From the NCBI GenBank assembly GCA_900554255.1, contig USGN01000016.1, positions 1-12,986 of the forward strand: 12,986 bases of DNA, in the 5' to 3' direction. Position 1 is the first letter of the stretch, and each line of letters starts with the position of its first letter. The position numbers and the translations under genes are program-made. The notes under the pieces were generated by a model. It saw only the letters and a program-made list of their open reading frames with translations. It did no database searches and had not been told where the DNA came from. This document shows positions 1 through 6,374 of this stretch, piece after piece. Source of the DNA: an uncultured Collinsella sp. GTDB lineage: Bacteria; Actinomycetota; Coriobacteriia; Coriobacteriales; Coriobacteriaceae.

Positions 1-655
1 CCTCCCTCAGCCGCATCTGGTCAAGCCGAGAAAAACCACCTTGGGTATAGCCAGTAAAGGCAGCGGTTTCGCTGACTGGGCCACAGGAAGGATCTAGGTA
101 AACGAAGGTGCTTTCGGGGAGATTTTCGAGTGCGGCGGCGTAGTCACCTTGCATGATGGCCACATCCGCGGAGTTGAGGTACTCAGAAACAGCCCTCAAT
201 CCCTCTTCGTTGACGATATTGGGGTTCTCGTAGGCACCGAACGAGGCGTTGAGTTGTCCGGCAGCGTTGACACGGCACACGCCATTGAAATAGGTCTTGT
301 TGAGATAGACGACGCGACTTGTCCGCTTCATCAGAGATAGAAGGGAATAGACAAGCTTATCACGATCCTTTCCTCGGATTTCGTAGAAGTATTCAGGAGT
401 GTTCTCGTGCCTTTTCAAGTCGGCAATGAGATTCTCAACGTCATCCCGGATAACTCGATAGACGTTTACGAGCTCGGCATTGCAATCGTTTATCGTTGCG
501 CTTTTCGGCTGCAGTGTCAGGAGCGTCGCCGCCCCACCGATGAAAGGCTCGCAATAATGGTCGAAATCGGAAACCAGGGGAAGAAGTTCAGGTAGCAGTT
601 GCCGTTTCCCTCCGATCCATTTCAGAATCGGCTTGATCTGATGGATGGCTGGCAC
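1..655 (-). CDS. Dam/DpnM-type adenine-N6 DNA methyltransferase, 3' end cut by window, catalytic motif altered
   Basis: The minus frame is open from a GTG at 655 to the window edge (218 codons), with an AAAGG ribosome site 7 nt upstream and an in-frame stop before it. The protein follows the class-alpha Dam/DpnM order: motif I region KWIGGKRQLL (residues 12-21), EPFIGGAA, INDCNAELVNVYRVI, VVYLNKTYFNGVCRVN and EEGLRAVSEYL. The family would methylate adenine in GATC or a related site using S-adenosylmethionine. The catalytic motif IV, normally DPPYRP, reads D178-P-S-C-G-P, so the aromatic residue that stacks on the flipped adenine is Cys. The downstream SETAAFTGYTQGGF segment is intact and in frame. 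I infer reduced or lost activity, early pseudogenisation or a sequencing error. It is clearly different from the Dam at 7163-7990. It lies 67 bp downstream of a decayed transposase gene on the same strand. Family assignment is firm; function and specificity are open. Confidence 0.85.
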   Translation of the reverse strand, partial: MPAIHQIKPILKWIGGKRQLLPELLPLVSDFDHYCEPFIGGAATLLTLQPKSATINDCNAELVNVYRVIRDDVENLIADLKRHENTPEYFYEIRGKDRDKLVYSLLSLMKRTSRVVYLNKTYFNGVCRVNAAGQLNASFGAYENPNIVNEEGLRAVSEYLNSADVAIMQGDYAAALENLPESTFVYLDPSCGPVSETAAFTGYTQGGFSRLDQMRLRE

Positions 656-721
656 TTCGTCGCCTTTCTCTCGATTATGCCATGTTCAGTCTACGCCTTA
701 ACATTGGAAAGAGACGTGCAA

Positions 722-840
722 TTACGCAGTTTTCCTTGTCCAGTAATCCATAAAAAGGTACGGCGCGTTCTTGTAATCGCGCCACTTGGTGTCGTAGGTG
801 CCCTGCGCCACCTGCCTCATCGCGAGCTCGCGCAGCTTCG
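722..840 (-). pseudogene. C-terminal end of a transposase gene (IS1595-like) interrupted by IS110
   Basis: In the minus strand this stretch reads AKLRELAMRQVAQG, then TYDTKWRDYKNAPY and LFMDYWTRKTA, and ends at a TAA (722-724). It begins abruptly at the left end of the IS110 element. It continues the protein fragment read on the other side of the element (about 2391-2560), which ends FKWTRGFAPA. Joining the two across a short C-rich target restores one frame if the target had four Cs. I infer a single gene cut by the IS110 insertion. The family call rests on the distal part and is by memory of DDE transposases with a GVS...YL.WF C-terminus. Confidence 0.55.
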
Positions 841-861
841 CCCATTACAGTCTGAAGTGGG

Positions 862-1100
862 CCACCGATAAATTTCGATGGCGAGCATTCGGCGCATTGC
901 CTACGATACGGGCAAGCCCCGAGGGGCCGCCGATCGGGCGCCTCCGGATGGCCGTCTGCCCCTGCCCCGTAGAGGGCCCGGGGGGTGTTGCCACCGGGGG
1001 CGCTCGCCGCTCCGGACGACTGATAGGAAACTGCCGGGCGCAAGCGCCACGGCCAGGTAATGTGGGTGTCGCAGGGAGGGGTTCCGATCGGCCTACCGAT
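862..1100 (+). ncRNA. Predicted bridge RNA of the IS110 element
   Basis: IS110-group elements encode a bridge RNA in the 5' leader that pairs with target and donor DNA (established for IS621). Seen here, in order: hairpin CCACCGA/TCGATGG with one mismatch (862-881); hairpin GCCC-CGAG-GGGC (916-927); a long imperfect stem-loop in which TCCGGA (943-948) pairs with TCCGGA (1011-1016), GGC (950-952) with GCC (1006-1008) and GCCCC (958-962) with GGGGC (997-1001). A second stem-loop follows with base CGAC/GTCG (1017-1020, 1068-1071), an open internal loop, and apical stem GCCGGGCG-CAAG-CGCC-A-CGGC (1033-1053). A last hairpin ATCGG-CCTA-CCGAT (1087-1100) abuts the transposase ribosome site. In the second loop ATAGGAA (1023-1029) equals the right end of the IS, and GTAATG (1057-1062) is complementary to the left end. 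This is the layout expected of a donor-binding loop. RNA ends and the target guide are not established. Confidence 0.72.
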
Positions 1101-1114
1101 TGGAGGATAACACC

Positions 1115-2272
1115 GTGGCACCACCTAGAATGCCGGAAGCCGTCATCGGGCTCGATGTCGGGAAATTGTCCCATTGGGCATGCGTCGCGACCCGGGACGG
1201 CGAGATACTGCTGAGCGCCCCCGTCGCGAACAGGGAGGGCGATCTGGACTCGCTGTTCGGCCGCTTCCCCGACGCGCTCGTGGTCGTCGACCAGTCGCGC
1301 AACATAGGCGCCCTCGCGCTCGCCCGCGCCAAGGCGGCCGGGATGTCGGCGGCGTACCTGCCGGGACTCGCGGCACACGGGGCCGCCAGGCTCTTCGCCG
1401 GCGACGCCAAGACCGACGAGCGGGACGCAATGGTCATCGCGAAGACGGCGCTGGGCATCCCCGACGCACTCCTGCCGGTCGGGGATCCGGGCCCGACGGT
1501 CGCGGCGGCGAGGGCGCTGGCCGCCCAGAGAAACTTCCTGACCAGCGAAAACACCAGGAGCAAGAACCGGCTGCGCAGCATCCTGCTGGAATCGTGCCCC
1601 GCCTTCGAGGCGTTGGTCGACCTGTCCGACGGTCCCCAGCTGAGGCTCATGGCATCCCTCGGCGGGGCCTGGTCGGTGGCCGACGCCGGGCCCCGCAGGG
1701 CGGCGGCGCTCACGCGCGGGGCGGCGCGCGGCAAGATCGAGGCCCTCGTCCGCTCGACGGCCTCCTCGACAAGGCCGGACGCGGCGGCCATCGCCGCCGA
1801 GGACCGGGCGGTGAGGCTGCTCGCGCGCAGGATCTCCGAGAACTCGGCGGAGATCGATGTGATCACGGCGGAGATATCCGCCCTCCTCGAGGGCGACGAT
1901 ACCTACCGATGCCTCCTGACGGTGCCGGGGATCGGCCCCAAAACCGCTTCCGAGCTCGCGATCTCCATAGATATCGAAGACTTCCCAAGCCACGACAGGC
2001 TCGCGTCGTACTGCGGCCTGGCGCCGCGCAACCGCCAGTCGGGGACCTCGATCTCCTCGGTGACGGCATCGCGCCAAGGCAACAAGAGGCTGAAGAACCT
2101 GCTCATATTCTCGTGCAACTGCCTTACCCGGACAGAGGGAAGATGGGGCGATTACTACGCTAGGTGCCGAGAGCGGGGCATGCCGCACGGCAAGGCGCTC
2201 AAGGCGCTGGCACGAAAGAGGCTGAAGGTCATCTACGCGATCATGCGGGACAGGGTGCCCTACGCCGCCTAG
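1115..2272 (+). CDS. IS110-family transposase (DEDD recombinase)
   Basis: The 385-residue protein directs RNA-guided, reversible insertion of the element. The start is GTG at 1115 because a GGAGG site (1102-1106) lies 8 nt upstream; a TTG at 1100 in the same frame would fall before that site. The N-terminal RuvC-like DEDD domain shows GLDVGKLSHW, VVVDQSRNIGALAL (Asp where many members have Glu, as in an actinobacterial subgroup) and GDAKTDERDAMVIA. A charged helical middle joins it to the C-terminal Tnp domain with LLTVPGIGPKTASELA, LASYCGLAPR and SGTSISSVTASRQGNKRLKN, which holds the conserved serine used in strand joining. Length is normal and no frameshift is seen, so the gene looks intact. 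It is more GC-rich than the RM genes to its right, consistent with recent arrival. No promoter is evident before it; see the right-end half promoter. Confidence 0.93.
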   Translation: MAPPRMPEAVIGLDVGKLSHWACVATRDGEILLSAPVANREGDLDSLFGRFPDALVVVDQSRNIGALALARAKAAGMSAAYLPGLAAHGAARLFAGDAKTDERDAMVIAKTALGIPDALLPVGDPGPTVAAARALAAQRNFLTSENTRSKNRLRSILLESCPAFEALVDLSDGPQLRLMASLGGAWSVADAGPRRAAALTRGAARGKIEALVRSTASSTRPDAAAIAAEDRAVRLLARRISENSAEIDVITAEISALLEGDDTYRCLLTVPGIGPKTASELAISIDIEDFPSHDRLASYCGLAPRNRQSGTSISSVTASRQGNKRLKNLLIFSCNCLTRTEGRWGDYYARCRERGMPHGKALKALARKRLKVIYAIMRDRVPYAA

Positions 2273-2280
2273 TCGAAGCG

Positions 2281-2319
2281 CTCCGAACAGATTGGAGCCC
2301 ATCGGCCGAAAGGCCTGGC
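2281..2319 (+). other. Hairpins downstream of the transposase gene
   Basis: CTCC (2281-2284) can pair with GGAG (2294-2297), and GGCC-GAAA-GGCC (2304-2315) forms a compact stem with a GAAA tetraloop flanked by GCC/GGC (2297-2299, 2317-2319). There is no T-run, so this is not a typical intrinsic terminator. It may stabilise the mRNA end or be part of the right end of the element. Confidence 0.4.
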
Positions 2320-2361
2320 GTTAGCATGTCGCGATTCAATCTCGAAAACAGCATTGCCCAG

Positions 2362-2379
2362 TTGACAAAACTATAGGAA
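2362..2379 (+). promoter_or_regulatory. Outward -35 half promoter and donor match at the IS110 right end
   Basis: A perfect TTGACA (2362-2367) points outward at the right end, followed by ATAGGAA (2373-2379), which is repeated in the bridge-RNA leader. In IS110 elements the excised circle joins right end to left end and creates a promoter for the bridge RNA. The left end supplies TACAGT (846-851), a 4/6 match to a -10 box, about 18-20 nt from TTGACA depending on the exact junction. In the inserted state there is no matching -10 box, so expression would be low. Confidence 0.5.
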
Positions 2380-2390
2380 CACCCCCCCCT

Positions 2391-2560
2391 GCGGGCGCGA
2401 AGCCGCGCGTCCACTTGAACCACGCTAGGTACGCGCCCAGGCGGCGCATGGAGACGCCCCTGAAGCGCTCCATGAAGCCCGCCAGGAGCGAGTGCGCATT
2501 GTTGATGCGGTTGATGACGCCCTCGTCGCGGTCTTTGCTGTCGCAGGCACCGTCCGTTGA
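2391..2560 (-). pseudogene. Transposase remnant (IS1595-like), part upstream of the IS110 insertion
   Basis: The minus frame reads RSTDGACDSKDRDEGV, INRINNAHSLLAGF, MERFRGVSMRRLGAYLAW and FKWTRGF, then runs into the IS110 right end. The INxxNxxHS...FRGVS..L..YL.WF pattern is the C-terminal part of DDE transposases that I associate with the IS1595 group; IS256-like relatives are a possible alternative. No N-terminal catalytic part is present; similarity ends near 2560-2570, where an unrelated hydrophobic frame begins. The rest of the C-terminus is at 722-840. The gene is therefore truncated at its 5' end and interrupted near its 3' end. Confidence 0.6.
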
Positions 2561-2564
2561 ACGA

Positions 2565-2719
2565 ATATGACGATTTCAACCGACGCAATGCTTGCCCACA
2601 CCATGACCCATGCCGAACCAACCGCAAGCGCGGCGAAAACAAATGCATCAGCGCCGCACAGCAGCGCGACAAAAAAACGGCACGATTCCAAAACAGATCA
2701 TCGCAACGTATCGACACAT
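2565..2719 (-). pseudogene. Possible frameshifted membrane-protein remnant
   Basis: From ATG at 2719 the minus strand reads MCRYVAMICFGIVPFF and then breaks at a run of seven Ts. In the neighbouring frame it continues as a hydrophobic stretch, VALLCGADAFVFAALAVG and SAWVMVWASIASVEIVIFV. Shifting across the homopolymer would give one protein with two or three membrane segments. No family is recognised, and the junction with the transposase remnant at about 2560 suggests it was also cut. This may be chance hydrophobicity. Confidence 0.22.
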
Positions 2720-3061
2720 GTCATGAAATGAAAAACGGCGTGGCCAAATACCGGCCATTCCACTCCCAATAAGGCCACCCAACCCTATGGCGGCTTCAAT
2801 AAACCCAACGCAAGACGATGACATACCAAGATGTTACGTCAGCCCGTTCAACCTCATCAAACGCTAGACAACGCTGTACACACATAGCCGCAGGTAGACT
2901 GCATAATTCGCACCACCCCGCATGACTCCGCGCAATCCCGTCAACCGGCCGAATCGCGTCTTTTCCTGACTTTTGACTGGCGCCCAAAATCGCCGACACG
3001 ACGGTATGCAACAGCGCAAACAGAAGGCTGTCCGTGTCAGGAACGGCTCAGGAAGCATGGA
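2720..3061. other. Intergenic region without a recognisable gene
   Basis: Open frames here are short and lack ribosome sites. A minus-strand stretch at about 2950-3040 reads LLFALLHTVVSAILGASQ, which is protein-like but has a stop upstream and no start, so it may be decayed coding sequence. Downstream of the minus operon ending at 3062 there is only a weak stem CCGT/ACGG without a T-run, so no clear terminator is seen. Confidence 0.4.
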
Positions 3062-3430
3062 TTAGATCTCATCGCTTTCCAGTTCTTCCACCGTATTCTG
3101 CTCAAGGCCGAACAAATCATTTTTCAGCCCCTCGTCGCCGTAGAAGACCTCGGCATCTTTGAATTTTTCATCGATGGCTTTCAATTTCGCATCGCGTTTG
3201 GAAATGAGTCCCTTGAATTGTTTGTACAACTCCCTATAAATGACGAGCTCCGCGGGATTCCTTGCGTCATCATCTGCGGGCGGTTCATCCATATCAAGTT
3301 CAGCGCCGTCTAAAATCAGGCTCACGATGGCAAGAACGTCGTTTTCGGAGATGTCGGAAATAGGGTGCGGGCTATCGTTCGCGGTAAGGCAGTAGGAGGC
3401 ACCATGCTTTTCAAGCCTCAAGACTTTCAT
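3062..3430 (-). CDS. Small acidic protein coupled to the PHP-ATPase
   Basis: This 122-residue protein matches no family I know. It has a short beta-rich start (MKVLRLEKHGASYCLTAND), an acidic middle with DMDEPPADDDARN, and a charged helical second half (ELVIYRELYKQFKGLISKRD and following) ending in EELESDEI. There is no signal peptide, membrane segment or Cys/His cluster. Its ATG overlaps the stop of the PHP-ATPase gene as ATGA (3427-3430), so translation is probably coupled and the two proteins likely made in fixed ratio. A subunit, regulator or DNA-mimic-like inhibitor of the PHP-ATPase are possible roles; none is shown. It is the last gene of the five-gene operon. Confidence 0.8.
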   Translation of the reverse strand: MKVLRLEKHGASYCLTANDSPHPISDISENDVLAIVSLILDGAELDMDEPPADDDARNPAELVIYRELYKQFKGLISKRDAKLKAIDEKFKDAEVFYGDEGLKNDLFGLEQNTVEELESDEI

Positions 3431-5469
3431 AATTGTTCAGCCTCCTCATAGTAGGCTTTACGCCGCTCATAAGATTCATAACCGGCCTCAAGAATATCCA
3501 GGACGGAAGCGTGCACACTGGGACCGTTGTCGCCGGAGTCCAGAGTCAAGGCTTTTTCTCGCAACCCACCAAACGCTATACCATAGCGCCCCTTATCGCG
3601 GTCGTAGGATGTGAGTAGAAGCTTATTCGGACTCAAGGCAAGGCCGAGCACTTGATTGTGGGTTGCCACCACAACGGTCGCGTTTCGAGCGAGTTCTCGA
3701 ATCTTGATTGCGATGACATCGTCAAGGAACGGGTTGTCGAAGGACGACTCAGGCTCATCGATGAGCACGTATCTGGAGCCGGTCGCCTCCGCCAACCTAC
3801 CGAGAAAGACGCACTCGGTTCTCTGCCCTCCGGAAGGCTCGGCATCTTTTTCATCCCTAACGCCAATCTCAATGTCGAACAGGGCTGGGGCGAGATGGTC
3901 GACACCGTCAATCGAAAGGAGCTTGTCGATGTAGTCCTCGGGAGAAAGCGTGGCCATTCCGGAAAGCGAAACGCCTCTACCCAGATGAAGAGAGTCCTTG
4001 ATGCCCTGCGCATTCCCATAGCGCCTTCGCACCGCGATAACCGAGTACTTCGAGAACGTCTCGCCGCCGTCATCGCAAACGCGTTTCTCCTTCCAGCAAG
4101 TATTCAATAGAGTGGATGCTTTTTTGAAGAAAGCCTCGTCATCGAAGACGGAATCGAGGATGGGGTCGGGCTTAAGCTCGACGGAAGAGACGCCCAGCTT
4201 TTGCTTTACGGCTTTCGTAATCCTATTGGTCTCGTTCACGGCCAACCGCTTCAGAGCTGTTACTCGGGCTTCATTAACAAGCTGTTTAAGAAGTTCGATC
4301 AAGCGATCACGGCCAACGATCTTGTCAATCAGCGCCGCATGTTCCTGGGAGGAAAGCAAAGCCTTTGTCGCGCTGATAAGGTCGGCTGCATCCCCCTGTG
4401 GAGGAAGCTCGATATTGTCGGCACTGAAGAGGCAGCACTTGGAGTAACTGTCGCTCAGCGTAAAGGTCTGGGCATGCTTCTTGAGACCATCGAGATAGCG
4501 TTTTATGGCTTCTCTCCTTGAGGACTTGGTGCCTCGCCGAGCCGCTTCAGCAATCAGGGGCTCCCAAGGTTTGCGATAGGCATGAGCCAGGCTTGCAAAG
4601 CGGCTGTCAAGATTCTTGTAAAAGCTCTCCTCTTGGCTTGAATCAACAAGCTCTCCCTGTTTTATGTAGTACACATCGCCCTCGTCGCAGAGCGAATATA
4701 TCCTGTCAAGGCTGAATGTCTTGCCAGTCGATCTTTTGCCCAAGATAAGGTTCACGCCGTTGATTGCGGTGACGCCAGGGTAAAACTCCAAATCGTCGTT
4801 GCCGTCTGAACTTAAGCGCACGTCATCAAAACTAAAAGAGTCGCGAACAGACTGGAAACTATTCGAAGCAGCTTTGAGATAAACACTTCCAGGCTTGTAC
4901 CTCTTGCGCGCGCCGTCGGGGCTTTCGCACCCGAAGCGGTAATCGGTAAAGAAAACCGCAGGGCATGGGAGGGTGCGCGTCTTGTTAAATCGGATGGCCT
5001 TCGAAAGACTCGAGACTTCTACGGCGGAAACGCACCCACCGAGATTGCTCAGGTTTTGAAGACTAATCGCCGGTTCCTTCGAGTAGTGTGGAACGACAAT
5101 AGACTCGTCTAAGAAAGGAAAGGCGTTGATGAACGACTGGAAATCCATTGAGGCGTGAGTGTTTCCGCCAAGAACACGCTGCACGTCATCACAGGAAAGA
5201 GCAAGATTGGGCGCTTCTTCGGGATTCGTGATAACAAGTATGTGGCAGCCCAAAGCACTGACCTCTACGCCAGGATAGACGGCACAGATGTCGGAAAGTC
5301 TATCAGCAATCTGCTCATATTGCTCATTGTCGAACATGTTGTGATTGGTGATGGCGATAGCGTCAAGCCGGTTGTCCATCACATGCTGGCGCAGCTGCTC
5401 AAAGGAGAAATCAAACGGTTCATCCCAAGCAGTTGAGAACGTATGAATATGAAGGTCGGCGCGAATCAT
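3427..5469 (-). CDS. PHP phosphoesterase/ABC-type ATPase fusion protein, putative defence effector
   Basis: The 680-residue protein has two parts. The N-terminal PHP metal-dependent phosphoesterase shows RADLHIHTFS (H7, H9), AITNHN (H43), YPGVEVS (E69), GCHILVI (H76), VVPHYSKEP (H128) and FFTDYRFG (D176); the usual final D-x-H is D-x-R here. From about 235 an SMC/ABC-type ATPase begins: Walker A GKRSTGKT (244-251), a helical middle of about 270 residues, signature SGGQR (546-550), Walker B YVLIDEPESS (567-576) and H-loop VVATHN (to 605). PHP domains hydrolyse phosphate esters of nucleic acids or nucleotides; the ATPase probably gates this. The architecture resembles TrlF-type PHP-ATPases and, in logic, PrrC/RloC nucleases. 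Its ATG overlaps the dpnB stop (TAATG, 1 nt) and its stop overlaps the next gene. It is a predicted cytosolic protein, and its substrate is unknown. Confidence 0.88.
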   Translation of the reverse strand: MIRADLHIHTFSTAWDEPFDFSFEQLRQHVMDNRLDAIAITNHNMFDNEQYEQIADRLSDICAVYPGVEVSALGCHILVITNPEEAPNLALSCDDVQRVLGGNTHASMDFQSFINAFPFLDESIVVPHYSKEPAISLQNLSNLGGCVSAVEVSSLSKAIRFNKTRTLPCPAVFFTDYRFGCESPDGARKRYKPGSVYLKAASNSFQSVRDSFSFDDVRLSSDGNDDLEFYPGVTAINGVNLILGKRSTGKTFSLDRIYSLCDEGDVYYIKQGELVDSSQEESFYKNLDSRFASLAHAYRKPWEPLIAEAARRGTKSSRREAIKRYLDGLKKHAQTFTLSDSYSKCCLFSADNIELPPQGDAADLISATKALLSSQEHAALIDKIVGRDRLIELLKQLVNEARVTALKRLAVNETNRITKAVKQKLGVSSVELKPDPILDSVFDDEAFFKKASTLLNTCWKEKRVCDDGGETFSKYSVIAVRRRYGNAQGIKDSLHLGRGVSLSGMATLSPEDYIDKLLSIDGVDHLAPALFDIEIGVRDEKDAEPSGGQRTECVFLGRLAEATGSRYVLIDEPESSFDNPFLDDVIAIKIRELARNATVVVATHNQVLGLALSPNKLLLTSYDRDKGRYGIAFGGLREKALTLDSGDNGPSVHASVLDILEAGYESYERRKAYYEEAEQL

Positions 5470-6374
5470 TACGAATGCGATTCCGACGAGTCGTACTCGG
5501 CCGCAAAGGGCTCATGGCCTTTAAAGATGAAGTCGAATACCCCGTTCTCAAGCTCGACGATGTTGTAAACATAGCACCCAGCGTCGAACGTCTCTTGGAG
5601 ATTTCGACGGGCAGACCTCCAGCCGTTCCCATCCGTCACCCAGAGGAACGTGAAGCCATCAATGCGCTGCGCCTCTTCGGTGAGCATCTTATAGCTGCGC
5701 GAAGTCTCGTTGAGCTTGGATCCGCCGCCGCTATAGAAGTTGGTCTCGATACCGTAGACCATGTCGTCGGTCTTGAGCACGAAGTCGAATCGCTTCTCGG
5801 CCTTGCCGTCGTTTGAGATCTCCGAGAGGTCCAAGCCCCAACGTTCCTCAATCTCGTGGATGTACATCTCCTTGAAGTACGTCTGCCCCTTGATGAACCC
5901 AGCCTTCTGAATATACTCCTCAACTAGGTCTTCCATGAGGTGCCCACCACGGTTTTTCCTGCCGTTGCTGTCGAGGCCCGTCTCCACGCCAAGCGCGTAG
6001 TCAACGAGGTCATGGGTGATGCGGTTGGCTATCATCTCGAAGAGGCCGGACTTGCGCATAAAGCGGGCGGCGCTTTCGACGTCGAGATGCTCGTCGAAGA
6101 CATAGTTGAAGCCTCCATCCTCGTCCTGTGCGTAAATCTTCTTTTGCCGCACGGCTATCAGGATGGGAATGCACTTCAAGATTTCGGGATAACGGGTTGC
6201 AAGGCTCTTAAAGTCGTTCTCGATGTCCTTCGAGCCGATAAGCGAGTTCAGGATGTTGAGTTCGACGCGAATCTGGCTCACATTCTCCCAGACCTTGTCG
6301 AAGTCGATGTAGTAGCCATAGTTGGCAATACTGGGCCTGAACTGAGAAAGCCACTCCTGAAAGTCTCTAGCCAT
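5469..6374 (-). CDS. dpnB: Type II restriction endonuclease DpnII (cuts GATC)
   Basis: The 301-residue protein resembles R.DpnII of Streptococcus pneumoniae (about 288 residues) over its length: FQEWLSQ...YYIDFDKVWENVS, LNILNSLIGSKDIENDF, YPEILKCIPILIAVR, GVETGLDSNGRKNRGG, ISNDGKAEKRFDFVLK, ETNFYSGGGSKLNETSRSYK and FLWVTDGNGW. It should cleave unmethylated GATC in duplex DNA; the RFDFV...GIETN segment is the likely PD-(D/E)xK-like core. The start is ATG at 6374 because AAGGAG lies 6 nt upstream and the DpnII similarity begins there; the open frame extends to 6545 inside dpnA but that part is not DpnII-like. It overlaps dpnA by 8 nt (ATGGCTAG) and dpnB's stop touches the PHP-ATPase start. Confidence 0.95.
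   Translation of the reverse strand: MARDFQEWLSQFRPSIANYGYYIDFDKVWENVSQIRVELNILNSLIGSKDIENDFKSLATRYPEILKCIPILIAVRQKKIYAQDEDGGFNYVFDEHLDVESAARFMRKSGLFEMIANRITHDLVDYALGVETGLDSNGRKNRGGHLMEDLVEEYIQKAGFIKGQTYFKEMYIHEIEERWGLDLSEISNDGKAEKRFDFVLKTDDMVYGIETNFYSGGGSKLNETSRSYKMLTEEAQRIDGFTFLWVTDGNGWRSARRNLQETFDAGCYVYNIVELENGVFDFIFKGHEPFAAEYDSSESHS

Larger units (their letters stand above)
843..2388 (+). mobile_element. IS110-family insertion sequence with bridge-RNA leader
   Basis: The element of about 1.55 kb contains one transposase gene, a structured GC-rich 5' leader of about 270 bp and a short 3' end of about 115 bp. No terminal inverted repeats or clear target duplication are visible, as usual for IS110. 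The ends are inferred. The left end lies near CATTAC (843-848) because a leader segment GTAATG (1057-1062) is its exact complement. The right end lies just after ATAGGAA (2373-2379), repeated in the leader at 1023-1029. Both flanks carry parts of the same interrupted transposase gene, which limits the element to between 840 and 2391. A run of eight Cs at the right junction (2382-2389) prevents base-level placement. Confidence 0.8.

Noticed and set aside
1174..2163. Plus-strand open frame of 329 codons
   Set aside because: It is the +2 shadow of the transposase gene, dominated by Arg and Gly, with no ribosome site.
845..2302. Minus-strand open frame of 485 codons across the IS110 element
   Set aside because: It is antisense to the intact transposase, Arg/Gly/Pro-rich as expected of a GC-rich shadow frame, and shows no motif.
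2557..2772. Plus-strand open frame of 71 codons rich in Arg, Asn and Lys
   Set aside because: No ribosome site or family likeness, and it crosses the edge of a transposase remnant.
2796..3058. Two overlapping minus-strand frames just after the acidic-protein gene
   Set aside because: TTG or poor ATG starts without ribosome sites; one segment looks protein-like but has stops and no homology I recognise.
3000..3061. Terminator after the five-gene operon
   Set aside because: Only a 4-bp stem without a T-run was found, too weak to call.
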